Shown: in pieces, positions 17,275 through 24,955 of the stretch
How positions within the stretch are numbered: position 1 is the stretch's first letter
Layout: every line of letters starts with the position of its first letter
Origin: Qipengyuania sp. S6317L1
GTDB lineage: Bacteria > Pseudomonadota > Alphaproteobacteria > Sphingomonadales > Sphingomonadaceae
DNA: 64,000 nt
Reading direction: 5' to 3'
Assembly (NCBI RefSeq): GCF_023015615.1
Contig: NZ_JALKAJ010000004.1
Location: 372,001 to 436,000 of the forward strand
The notes under the pieces: model-generated
Seen by the model: the letters and a program-made list of their open reading frames with translations, nothing else
The model's database searches: none
Told to the model about the DNA's origin: nothing
Made by a program: the position numbers and the translations under genes

Positions 17275-17360
17275 CTGGGGGAGAGCCTCAGCGAAGTATC
17301 AAGAATGGCACGCGTAGGAAAACGCGACGTCGGAGTCAGTGTCGGCGTCAGCCGGGCGCT

Positions 17361-18044
17361 TTAAAGGTCGAGAACGTATCCGACCGAACGCACAGTGCGC
17401 AGCGGGTTGCCGCCACCGGCGGCCTTGATAGCGCGGCGCAGGCGGCCAACCCACACATCGACGGTGCGCTCATCCAATGGCGGCTCCGTCTTGCCGAGCC
17501 CGGCGATAATCGTCTCGCGGCTCATCACCCGGCCTGAATTCTCCGCAAAGTAGCGAAGCAGGCGAAATTCATTGGGCCGCGCTTCGATCACTGTGCCGTT
17601 CCAGCGCGCCTGTAATGCCGCCATGTCGATCAGCAAAGCGCCCTTCTCCATGCCGGCCACGGTGTTTACCGGGCTTCGCCGGGATTGCAGGGCCAACACC
17701 CGGTCGAGCACTGTCGTGCGGTCGAGTGGCCCGACGACATAATCATCGGCCCCTGCGTTCAATGCTCGCCGACGGTGTTCCTCATTGGCATCTTCATCAC
17801 CCTGTTCCAGAACCATTGTCACATGGGCCTCTGCGGTGCGCGGATCGGCTCGCAGGCGGCGGCACATTTCGAGACCGGCAAGGTCGTCCATCACCCAATC
17901 GACAAAGGCCCAGACCGGCCCATCGACAAGACGCTGCGGACCATCGGAACCGAGCTCATCGAACACGAAACGCTGATCACCATGAACAAAATCCTCAAGG
18001 CCCTCTTCGAGCGGAGAGGTGAGGAAAATATTGGTCACTTGCAT
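17361..18044 (-). CDS. OmpR/PhoB-type response regulator with degenerate receiver domain
   Basis: The 227-residue protein has an N-terminal receiver-like domain (1-120) and a C-terminal winged helix (about 130-227). The winged helix shows EARPNEFRLLRYFAENSGRVMSRE and DERTVDVWVGRLRRAIK, standard OmpR-family DNA-binding elements. In the receiver the phospho-acceptor candidate is Asp49 (FVDWVMDDLAG). The acidic pair normally after the first strand is missing (IFLTSPLEE), and the conserved Lys is replaced by Gly (DDYVVGPLD), so normal phosphorylation control is doubtful. No histidine kinase gene is adjacent. A 7-4-7 direct repeat 57-74 bases upstream suggests autoregulation. Confidence 0.88.
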   Translation of the reverse strand: MQVTNIFLTSPLEEGLEDFVHGDQRFVFDELGSDGPQRLVDGPVWAFVDWVMDDLAGLEMCRRLRADPRTAEAHVTMVLEQGDEDANEEHRRRALNAGADDYVVGPLDRTTVLDRVLALQSRRSPVNTVAGMEKGALLIDMAALQARWNGTVIEARPNEFRLLRYFAENSGRVMSRETIIAGLGKTEPPLDERTVDVWVGRLRRAIKAAGGGNPLRTVRSVGYVLDL

Positions 18045-18100
18045 TGTGCCCGATGCCCCAGTTGCAAAAGCTTGTCAGGGCCGAGGATTGGCTGAGTTCT

Positions 18101-18118
18101 GTGACGCGTTTATGACGC
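18101..18118 (-). promoter_or_regulatory. Direct repeat resembling a Pho box upstream of the response regulator
   Basis: On the minus strand GCGTCAT-AAAC-GCGTCAC forms two heptamers 11 bases apart, one helical turn, as in PhoB sites (CTGTCAT-N4-CTGTCAT). Each heptamer ends in the GTCAT/GTCAC core. It lies 57-74 bases upstream of the regulator start. The binding protein is inferred; autoregulation is the simplest reading. Confidence 0.45.
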
Positions 18119-18131
18119 GCTAACAAAGAGT

Positions 18132-19160
18132 TTAGCCGCCTTTTTCCTTCACGCTCACCTGGTCCATCGGGGGCAATGGCATGGCAAGGCCGGTGGGCAT
18201 TTTCGGCCTGTATGGCGCTTCGAGTTTGGCGATTTCCTCGTCCGACAATTCAACCTCGAGCGCAGCCACGGCATCGTCGATATGATGCGGCTTTGACGCT
18301 CCGATTATCGGCGCGGCCACGCCCTTGGTAAAATGCCATGCGAGGCCAAGGCTCGCCATCTTCTCACCGCGCGCCTCTGCCATGCTGGCAAGCGCATTGA
18401 TGGTCGCAGCATCCGCTTCGTCATCATCGCTATAAAGCGATTTGCCCACGCCATCGGTTTCGCTGCGCACCGTGGTTTCGCCAAGGGGCCGCGCAAGCCG
18501 TCCACGCGCAAGCGGGCTCCACGGGATCAGCCCCACGCCCTGATCTTGGCACAGAGGCAACATCTCGCGCTCCTCCTCGCGGTAGAGGAGATTGAGCTGG
18601 TTTTGCATGGAGATGAACCGCGTCCACCCGTTGGCGCGGGCCACTTCCTGCGCCTTGGCAAACTGCCAAGCGTACATCGAGGACGCGCCAATGTAGCGCG
18701 CCTTGCCCGCCTTCACGATATCGTGCAGCGCCTCCATCGTCTCCTCAATCGGCGTCGCATCGTCCCAGCGGTGGATCTGGAAGAGGTCGACATAGTCCAT
18801 GCCGAGCCGTGTGAGGCTATCGTCGATGGCCTGAAACAAGCTTTTGCGCGAGAGGCCCCCGGTATTGGGTGCGCGCCGCCAAGGGATAAACGCCTTGGTC
18901 GCGACCACAATTTCATCACGGTGGGCCATCTCTTTTAGGAGCTTGCCGGTAATTTCCTCAGAGGTCCCGCCAGCATAGCCATTCGCGGTGTCGAAGAAGT
19001 TGATCCCTGCCTCCAGCGCTTGGCGAAAAAAGGGGCGGCTCTCGTCCTCGTTCAGCAGCCAATCGCCATGCCATCCGGCGGTTTTATCGCCATAGGTCAT
19101 GCAGCCAAGGCAAAGGCGCGAGATGTTGAGACCTGAATTTCCAAGCCGGGTGAATTTCAT
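18132..19160 (-). CDS. Aldo/keto reductase
   Basis: NADPH-dependent oxidoreductase of the AKR superfamily, 342 residues, as expected for a (beta/alpha)8 barrel. Family marks are FDTANGYAGGTSEEITGKLL (catalytic Asp/Tyr region), DYVDLFQIHRWD, and the C-terminal cofactor region APIIGASKPHHIDDAVAALE. It resembles the YajO/general-stress subfamily, but the substrate cannot be assigned. The gene stands alone on the minus strand. A short inverted repeat (18119-18136) at its 3' end could end transcription. Confidence 0.92.
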   Translation of the reverse strand: MKFTRLGNSGLNISRLCLGCMTYGDKTAGWHGDWLLNEDESRPFFRQALEAGINFFDTANGYAGGTSEEITGKLLKEMAHRDEIVVATKAFIPWRRAPNTGGLSRKSLFQAIDDSLTRLGMDYVDLFQIHRWDDATPIEETMEALHDIVKAGKARYIGASSMYAWQFAKAQEVARANGWTRFISMQNQLNLLYREEEREMLPLCQDQGVGLIPWSPLARGRLARPLGETTVRSETDGVGKSLYSDDDEADAATINALASMAEARGEKMASLGLAWHFTKGVAAPIIGASKPHHIDDAVAALEVELSDEEIAKLEAPYRPKMPTGLAMPLPPMDQVSVKEKGG

Positions 19161-19372
19161 GGCAACGCTCCTTCAAAGGCGTGATTTGTGTAGGACATTT
19201 GAGACACTTGAGACACTGTCCAGAGGCGGGAAATCTTCCGGGCAAGATTCAGCTCTAGAACTCTGATATTACGTGCCTTTTCCGATTTCCCGAGTGCAAT
19301 TCTTCCGCGTCCCTCCAACCTGAAATGTTGGAATAGGTTAGCACCTGTTCCGGCGCGTAGGAAAGCTGCACC

Positions 19373-20113
19373 TTATTGCAGCGTCAGCCCGCCATCGACC
19401 ACCAGAGTGTGTCCCGTGATATAGGCCGACAGCGGCGAGGCGAGAAACAGCGCAGCCCCCGCCATGTCTTCGGGCGTGCCAAGCCGTCTCAGCGGTATCC
19501 TTTGAAGCGCACCTTCGAGGCGTTCGGGGTTCTGAGTGGTTACCGTTGTGATCTTGGTCGCGACCAACCCCGGCGCGATGCCGTTTACGCGGATGCCATC
19601 CCTCGCCCATGCCGCGCCCAGCGTCTTCACAAGGCTGACCGCGCCCGCTTTGGAAGCAGAATAGGCAGGGTTGCCGATATTGGCCTTGAAACCTGCCACG
19701 GACGAAACGACCGTCATCGTGCCGCCCGCTTCGGCAAGCTTGCCGTGAAACGCGCGCGCCACGTCCATCACCGAATTGAGATTGACGTCGATCACATCGT
19801 CCCAGCCTTCGCGCGCAAACTCGCCGCGAGAATATCGCACAATGCCCTGGCTCTGGATGAGCACATCCACTGGCCCCAGCGTTTCGACCAGAGCGCCCAC
19901 CGCGTCACGGTCGCTAACATTGAGCTGAGCATAGGAAAGCCCGGTAAAGTCGCTGTCCTCGGCCTCAAGATAGTCACCCTCATCAGGCCGCGTGCCGGTA
20001 ACGAGCACTTCGGCCCCAGCCTTGCGAAAGCTGTGCGCGATGCCGTTGCCGATACCGCTTGATCCGCCGATTACGACGACGCTCTTGCCGGTAAAATCGA
20101 GTGGGTTGGTCAT
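19373..20113 (-). CDS. Short-chain dehydrogenase/reductase (SDR)
   Basis: A 246-residue classical SDR with NAD(P)-binding motif VVIGGSSGIGNGIAHSF near residue 12, the NNAG-equivalent region IQSQGIV, catalytic Ser (VVSSVAGF) and YSASKAGAVSLVK containing the Tyr-x-x-x-Lys pair. The last residues GHTLVVDGGLTLQ match the conserved SDR C-terminal motif. The substrate is unknown. It lies between an AKR and an acyl-CoA dehydrogenase, which suggests a general lipid or carbonyl-metabolism context. Confidence 0.92.
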   Translation of the reverse strand: MTNPLDFTGKSVVVIGGSSGIGNGIAHSFRKAGAEVLVTGTRPDEGDYLEAEDSDFTGLSYAQLNVSDRDAVGALVETLGPVDVLIQSQGIVRYSRGEFAREGWDDVIDVNLNSVMDVARAFHGKLAEAGGTMTVVSSVAGFKANIGNPAYSASKAGAVSLVKTLGAAWARDGIRVNGIAPGLVATKITTVTTQNPERLEGALQRIPLRRLGTPEDMAGAALFLASPLSAYITGHTLVVDGGLTLQ

Positions 20114-20132
20114 ATCATTTCCCTATCTCTGA

Positions 20133-20158
20133 CGTCGCCCCGTGCTTGACGCGGGGCT
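20133..20158 (+). repeat. Left copy of a REP-like palindromic repeat flanking the GIY-YIG gene
   Basis: A 26-bp element whose core, GCCCCGTG, then a 5-base loop, then CGCGGGGC, folds back on itself with one G-T pair. The inverted copy lies at 20496-20521 with one mismatch in 26 positions. It sits 23 bases before the nuclease start. Confidence 0.75.
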
Positions 20159-20180
20159 TGGCTCTCTTTTGGTTGATAGA

Positions 20181-20492
20181 ATGGCAAAGGGCGGATGGGT
20201 ATACATCATGGCGAACCGCTTCAAAGGCGGGATGTATGTTGGCGTCACCGCCGATCTGCTCGCTCGAGTACACCAGCATCGCGAAGGCAACGGCTCCATC
20301 CATGTGCGCGATTTCGGCAAGACACGCCTCGTCTTTGCTGAGCGCCATGACACGATTGAGAGCGCTATTGCTCGCGAGAAACTCGTCAAGAAATGGCGGC
20401 GCAACTGGAAGTTTGCGCTTATCGAAAAGGCGAACCCGGAGTGGGATGACTTGTGGGACGTTTGGTTTGGCGGTGAGCAAGCAGAAAAGTAG
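20181..20492 (+). CDS. GIY-YIG domain endonuclease, small single-domain type
   Basis: The start is placed at the ATG at 20181 (MAKGGWVYIMANRFKGGMYV), giving 103 residues. VYIM...MYVGVT matches the GIY-YIG strands. DLLARVHQHREG supplies the conserved Arg and SAIAREKLVKKWRR the conserved Glu/Lys helix. Such stand-alone domains (UPF0213/UvrC-like) are common in alphaproteobacteria. The gene is the only plus-strand gene between 17.2 and 24.9 kb and fills most of the space between two inverted 26-bp palindromic repeats, with 22 and 3 bases between it and the repeats. It may be a domesticated or mobile nuclease; its function is not established here. Confidence 0.88.
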   Translation: MAKGGWVYIMANRFKGGMYVGVTADLLARVHQHREGNGSIHVRDFGKTRLVFAERHDTIESAIAREKLVKKWRRNWKFALIEKANPEWDDLWDVWFGGEQAEK

Positions 20493-20495
20493 CCT

Positions 20496-20521
20496 AGCCC
20501 CGTGTCAAGCACGGGGCGACG
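20496..20521 (-). repeat. Right copy of the REP-like palindromic repeat, inverted relative to the left copy
   Basis: Core GCCCCGTG, loop TCAAG, CACGGGGC: a perfect 8-bp stem. The reverse complement of the 26-bp element matches the left copy at 25 of 26 positions. It begins three bases after the nuclease stop and could also act as its transcript end. Confidence 0.75.
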
Positions 20522-20554
20522 AGGTGAATGACCGCTGGCCAATGCCCTTCGCCC

Positions 20555-21697
20555 TCAAATCTCGCGGCTGACCACTTCCTTCATAATCTCGCTCGTGCCG
20601 CCGTAAATGCGTTGCACCCGTGCGTCGCGCCAGAGACGCGCAATCGGATATTCGTTCATATAGCCAGCCCCGCCATGCAGTTGGAGACAGGCGTCGACCA
20701 TCTCCCATTGCATTTCCGAGTGCCAGAGTTTGGCGGCCGAGGCTTCGCCCGTGGTGAGCTCGCCTTTAAGGTGCCGCGCGATCGCCCAGTCGAGGTGCGC
20801 CCAGCCGACTTGCAGTTTTGCTGCCAATTCCGCGAGGGTGAATTTGGAGTTCTGGAACTCGAACACCGTCTTGCCGAAAGCCTTGCGCTCCTTGGTGAAT
20901 TTGACCGCTTCGTCAAACGCACGCTGCGCCCCGCCCATCGCGGAAACGGCAATCGAAAGGCGTTCTTGCGGAAGTTCTTCCATCAGGTGGATGAAGCCGC
21001 GGTTTTCGCCGCCGAGGATGTTGGTTTTGGGCACGCGCACGTCTTCGAAGAACAGCTCGGAGGTGTCGGCGGAATGTTGCCCGATCTTGTCCAGATTGCG
21101 CCCGCGCGCAAAGCCGGGGGTGTCGGCATCGACGAGGATTAGCGAAGTGCCCTTCGCGCCCGCGTTCGGATCAGTCTTGGCCACAACGATCACCACATCG
21201 GCATTCTGGCCGTTGGTGATGTAGGTTTTCGAGCCGTTGATCACGAGGTGATTGCCGTCCTCCTTGGCGGTGGTCTTGATCCCCTGAAGGTCGGAGCCTG
21301 CACCCGGCTCGGTCATCGCAATCGCGGTGATGATATCGCCCGAAATCATTCCCGGGAGATATTTCTCCTTCTGCTCAGGCGAGCCGAGGCGTTCGAAATA
21401 ATTGACTGTAATGTCGTTTTGCAGGGTAAAACCTGCGGACGAGCCCAAATAGGCAAGCTCTTCGGCGAGCACGCAGTTGAAGCCGAAATCGAGGCCAAGC
21501 CCGCCGTTCTCTTCTGCAACCGTGGGGCACAGCATCCCTGCATCACCCAACGCCTTCCACGCAGAGCGAGGTACAATGCCCTCTTCCTCATGTTGGTCGA
21601 GGTAAGGCTCCATATGCTCGGAAAAGACCTTGCGCACCGTCTCGCGAAATGCGGCATGGTCTTCGTTATAGGCAGTGCGATTTGCTGTTTGCAGCAT
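20555..21697 (-). CDS. Acyl-CoA dehydrogenase
   Basis: FAD-dependent enzyme oxidising an acyl-CoA to the 2-enoyl-CoA. The 380-residue protein carries the family FAD/substrate motifs ITAIAMTEPGAGSDLQGIKT (about 120-140) and QLHGGAGYMNEYPIARLWRD near 340. The C-terminal VQRIYGGTSEIMKEVVSREI holds the usual catalytic Glu (GGTSE). The chain-length class is not determinable from sequence alone. It is followed on the same strand by the unrelated SDR; no etf genes are adjacent. Confidence 0.94.
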   Translation of the reverse strand: MLQTANRTAYNEDHAAFRETVRKVFSEHMEPYLDQHEEEGIVPRSAWKALGDAGMLCPTVAEENGGLGLDFGFNCVLAEELAYLGSSAGFTLQNDITVNYFERLGSPEQKEKYLPGMISGDIITAIAMTEPGAGSDLQGIKTTAKEDGNHLVINGSKTYITNGQNADVVIVVAKTDPNAGAKGTSLILVDADTPGFARGRNLDKIGQHSADTSELFFEDVRVPKTNILGGENRGFIHLMEELPQERLSIAVSAMGGAQRAFDEAVKFTKERKAFGKTVFEFQNSKFTLAELAAKLQVGWAHLDWAIARHLKGELTTGEASAAKLWHSEMQWEMVDACLQLHGGAGYMNEYPIARLWRDARVQRIYGGTSEIMKEVVSREI

Positions 21698-21794
21698 GAA
21701 GGGCTCTCTCTCGATTTTGGTTTTCTCTCGAAACCCAATGAAGCGGTGCTTTACGCGCGCGTCAAGCGAGAAAGATGCAACCCCTGCCTATGGT

Positions 21795-22637
21795 TCAGCC
21801 AACAAAGGCGCGTTCGATCACGAACTGGCCGGGCTTGTTGTTCGCGCCCTCTTCAAAGCCGCGTGCTTCAAGGTCGGCGGCGTGATCCTTGATCATCGCC
21901 ATCGAGCCGCACAGCATGACGCGATCGTTTTCCGGATCGAACTTTTGCGGGCCCTTGGAGTCCTTGAATAGGCGGCCATCGTCGATCAGCACCTGGATGC
22001 GGTCAGTGGTGTGAAAGTCTTCGCGCGTCACTGTGGGGACGTAGATCATACGCTCACGCTGATCATCTTCGAGCAGCGGATCGCCTTCGAGCTTGCTTTC
22101 GAGCAGATCGCGGTAAGCCAGGTCTTTCACACGGCGCACCGAATGAACGACGATCACTTCGTCATACATCTCATACACTGCCGGATCGCGAACAAGGCTC
22201 ATGAACGGAGCGAGCCCCGTGCCGGTTGAAAGCATAAACAGTCGTTTACCCGGCAGCAGAGCGTCGGTCACAAGCGTTCCGGTCGGCTTCTTGCCGAGGT
22301 AGATCGGATCGCCTTCCTTGATGTGCTGAAGCCTCGAGGTGAGCGGTCCGTCCTGCACGATGATCGAGAGGAATTCCAATTCCTCATCATAGGACGGCGA
22401 GGCCACAGAATAGGCGCGCAGCAGCGGCTTGCCGTCTTCTTTGGGAAGGCCGATCATCACAAATTCGCCGGAACGGAAGCGGAAGCTTGCCGGGCGCGTC
22501 ATCTTCAGGGTGAAGAGGTCATCGTTCCATTGATGAACATGGGTGATCGTCTCAACTGAAACGGCGCCGCTTTCATTGAAAGCGTCACGCGGGGGGATCG
22601 GTGATGTGACAGCTGTATCGGTCAATTTCGGCCTCAA
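21795..22637 (-). CDS. fpr: Ferredoxin/flavodoxin--NADP+ reductase
   Basis: FAD enzyme exchanging electrons between NADPH and ferredoxin or flavodoxin. The 280-residue protein shows the FAD motif RAYSVASPSYDEELEF, a second FAD region GPLTSRLQ, the NADP-binding motif LSTGTGLAPFMSLVRDP, and the conserved acidic/aromatic C-terminus typical of bacterial Fpr. The first 20 residues precede the conserved domain. Its likely role is redox balance and reduced-ferredoxin supply. An inverted repeat (22722-22761) separates it from the iron-transporter gene upstream. Confidence 0.92.
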   Translation of the reverse strand: MRPKLTDTAVTSPIPPRDAFNESGAVSVETITHVHQWNDDLFTLKMTRPASFRFRSGEFVMIGLPKEDGKPLLRAYSVASPSYDEELEFLSIIVQDGPLTSRLQHIKEGDPIYLGKKPTGTLVTDALLPGKRLFMLSTGTGLAPFMSLVRDPAVYEMYDEVIVVHSVRRVKDLAYRDLLESKLEGDPLLEDDQRERMIYVPTVTREDFHTTDRIQVLIDDGRLFKDSKGPQKFDPENDRVMLCGSMAMIKDHAADLEARGFEEGANNKPGQFVIERAFVG

Positions 22638-22721
22638 AATATGTGCGGTTCACGCGAGATTCGCGTCAGTAGTGAACGCGCAAATGAAGCTTTCGGCTAT
22701 TTACATCAAGGTAGATTAGCA

Positions 22722-22761
22722 ATTCAGGGGCGAAGTACGGCTTCACACCTCGCCCCTGAAT
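22722..22761 (-). terminator. 12-bp perfect inverted repeat at the end of the iron-binding-protein gene
   Basis: ATTCAGGGGCGA (22722-22733) and TCGCCCCTGAAT (22750-22761) pair perfectly around a 16-base loop, just after the minus-strand stop at 22769. There is no U tract, so it may be a processing or stabilising 3' hairpin, or a Rho-assisted terminator. Confidence 0.6.
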
Positions 22762-22768
22762 GTTCGCA

Positions 22769-23815
22769 TTAGTTCCAACCAGCGCGGTCGAAAATCTGCA
22801 CCGCCTTGGTTTGACCAGAGCCGATTTTGGCCGCGTTCAAAGTGTCAGCGCGAAAATCACCCATCTTTTCCAGATTGGAATTACCAGCCAGGCCGATAGC
22901 GGCGGGGTATTCGTTGTTGCCATCAGCAAAATAACGCTGCGCGCTTTCGCTTGTCAGATATTCGAGGAAAGCAATCGCGTTTTCGCGGTTGGGCGCATTC
23001 TTGACAACGCCTGCGCCGCTCACATTGATGTGCGTGCCGCTTTCGCCTTCGCCTTGATCGGGGAAGATCACGCCGAGCTTGTCGAACACCGCGCGCTGTT
23101 CCTCATCGCCGCCTGCAAAGCGGCCAAGGTAATAGGAGTTCACAACCGCAATCCGGCATTCGCCCGCAGCAGTGCTTTCGATCTGCGCAGTGTCATTGCC
23201 CTGCGGATCGCGCGCGAAGTTTGCAACGACGCCCCTGGCCCACTCTTCAGCAGCCTCTTCGCCCTGGTTGGCGATGATGCTGGAGAGCAGCGAGATGTTG
23301 TAGATGTTAGAGGACGAGCGGATGCAGATGTCACCTTTCCACGCAGGATCGGCCAAGTCCATATAGCTGTCGAGCCCTTCGGGAACGCCCGCTTCCTTGT
23401 TGTAGATGATGACACGTGCGCGGGTGGAAAGACCAAACCACAACCCATCCGGATGGCGCAGGTAGTCGGGCAGACGCTCATTCAAGACATCGGAATTGAC
23501 CGATTGCAGCACGCCCGCTTCCTCAGCGCGCCAGAGACGGCCCGCATCGACGGTTACAAGAAGGTCGGCTGGCGAAAATTCGCCCTCGGACTGGATCCGT
23601 TCGATCAGGGCATCGGCGTCCGCTTCAATACGATTGACGGTGATGCCGGTCTGCTCGGTAAAGTCTTCATAGAGCGCAAGATCGGTGTCGTAGTGGCGCG
23701 ATGAATAAACATTGACAACGCCATTATCGCCAACGGCGTCGCCGGCCGTTTCTGCATTGTCGGAGCAGGCCACAACGCTCAACGCGAGGCCAAGGCCGAG
23801 AATCATTTTCTTCAT
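22769..23815 (-). CDS. Ferric-iron ABC transporter, substrate-binding protein (FbpA/FutA family)
   Basis: The open frame reaches further upstream, but the ATG at 23815 starts a clear lipoprotein-type signal peptide (MKKMILGLGLALSVVAC|SD). The mature protein begins VVNVYSSRHYDTDLALYEDF, the hallmark of FutA/FbpA ferric-binding proteins. Later motifs include ADLLVTVDAGRLWRAEEAGV and a Tyr pair AVVNSYYLGRF that supplies iron ligands in the family. Membrane anchoring by the Cys is inferred. Upstream are direct/inverted repeats suited to a Fur-family repressor. It is followed by an inverted-repeat hairpin. Confidence 0.92.
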   Translation of the reverse strand: MKKMILGLGLALSVVACSDNAETAGDAVGDNGVVNVYSSRHYDTDLALYEDFTEQTGITVNRIEADADALIERIQSEGEFSPADLLVTVDAGRLWRAEEAGVLQSVNSDVLNERLPDYLRHPDGLWFGLSTRARVIIYNKEAGVPEGLDSYMDLADPAWKGDICIRSSSNIYNISLLSSIIANQGEEAAEEWARGVVANFARDPQGNDTAQIESTAAGECRIAVVNSYYLGRFAGGDEEQRAVFDKLGVIFPDQGEGESGTHINVSGAGVVKNAPNRENAIAFLEYLTSESAQRYFADGNNEYPAAIGLAGNSNLEKMGDFRADTLNAAKIGSGQTKAVQIFDRAGWN

Positions 23816-23835
23816 AAGTGTCCCTTCAGTGATAC

Positions 23836-23873
23836 TTGCGAATGACTTGCAATAGTATCTTTGCGAATGCAAG
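23836..23873 (-). promoter_or_regulatory. Putative Fur-family operator pair upstream of the iron-binding-protein gene
   Basis: TTGCGAATGACTTGCAA (23836-23852) is an imperfect palindrome with TTGC/GCAA ends. CTTTGCGAATGCAAG (23859-23873) is a second. Both contain TTGCGAATG, so they also form a direct repeat 25 bases apart. They resemble alphaproteobacterial Fur/Mur boxes (TGCAA-type palindromes). The location fits iron-dependent control. Confidence 0.5.
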
Positions 23874-23888
23874 TGCTGATTTGGATAC

Positions 23889-24923
23889 TCACCCACTGGC
23901 AAAGGCGCGCACGCTCGCATCGCGCGGCACCACGCGGTAATGCGCGCCTTCTTCAACCGCGGCTGTCGTCTGGACCGTGATCTCTTCGCCAGATGCGGTT
24001 TGCAGCAAGAGCCTGCTGGCCACTCCCAAAGGGTGCACATCGACAACGACAAGGCCGCCTGCGTCCTTGATACAATCCAATGTCTCGGCATGGACGAGAA
24101 GATCGACTTCGCTTGCGCTTGGCATATCGCCCGCGACACAGGACACCGGCCAGGCACCAAGGCTGGTTTGCAGAACATCGCCATCGCGCTTTGCTGCAAC
24201 CACTTGCGCACCGCCGAAAATTGCACCGACCGATGGCGTTGCGGGCCGGTCATGCAGGTCCTCGGGGCTCCCGAACTGGATGATGCGCCCGTCCTCCATC
24301 ACCGCGATATAATCGGCAATGTCGAGCGCTTCCTCCGGGTCGTGCGTGACCAGAATTGTGGTCGTACCCGCTGCGCGCAGAAGCCTGCGGCAATCGCGGC
24401 GCAGGCGGCGGCGAAGAACAATATCAACGCTGGCGAAAGGTTCATCCATAAGGAGCACTTGCGGCTCTGGCGCCATTGCGCGAGCTAGGGCAGCGCGCTG
24501 TTGCTGGCCGCCGGAAAGCTCGTGCGGGAAACGCGGGCCAAGCCCAGCCAGCCCCACCCGCTCAAGCCATTGCTCGATCACAGCATCCGACCTACCGCCC
24601 GAAAGACCAAAGGCGATATTCTTTGCAATCGTCATATGCGGGAAGAGCGCGCCGTCCTGAAAGACAAGACCGATCGGCCGCGCTTCAGGCGCAGGGTTGC
24701 GGCTTGCCGACGCGATCTCTTCACCCGCGACGATGATCCTGCCCGACTGCACCGGCAAAAGCCCTGCGGCCAAGTTCAGCAAGGTTGACTTGCCCGAGCC
24801 TGACGAGCCAAGCAGGCAGGTGATTTTTCCCGCTGGCGCTGTAAAGGCGATATCGGATAAGGCCTCCACCCGCCCGGTCCGACCGGTGTAAGCATGGGCA
24901 ATATGTTGAAATTCAAGACTCAC
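23889..24923 (-). CDS. Ferric-iron ABC transporter, ATP-binding protein (FbpC-like)
   Basis: The 344-residue ATPase has Walker A LLGSSGSGKSTLLNL near residue 40, the Q-loop LVFQDGALFPHMT, the ABC signature ELSGGQQQRAALARAMA, Walker B VLLMDEPFASVDIVLR and the H-loop ILVTHDPEEALDIAD. A C-terminal TOBE-like region (about 240-344) is typical of the FbpC/PotA/CysA class. It is encoded upstream of the substrate-binding gene (74-base gap holding the Fur-like repeats) and divergent from the permease, 32 bases away. Confidence 0.93.
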   Translation of the reverse strand: MSLEFQHIAHAYTGRTGRVEALSDIAFTAPAGKITCLLGSSGSGKSTLLNLAAGLLPVQSGRIIVAGEEIASASRNPAPEARPIGLVFQDGALFPHMTIAKNIAFGLSGGRSDAVIEQWLERVGLAGLGPRFPHELSGGQQQRAALARAMAPEPQVLLMDEPFASVDIVLRRRLRRDCRRLLRAAGTTTILVTHDPEEALDIADYIAVMEDGRIIQFGSPEDLHDRPATPSVGAIFGGAQVVAAKRDGDVLQTSLGAWPVSCVAGDMPSASEVDLLVHAETLDCIKDAGGLVVVDVHPLGVASRLLLQTASGEEITVQTTAAVEEGAHYRVVPRDASVRAFASG

Positions 24924-24955
24924 AAAATTGTCCGATACTTTGGTGCAGGTGCCCC

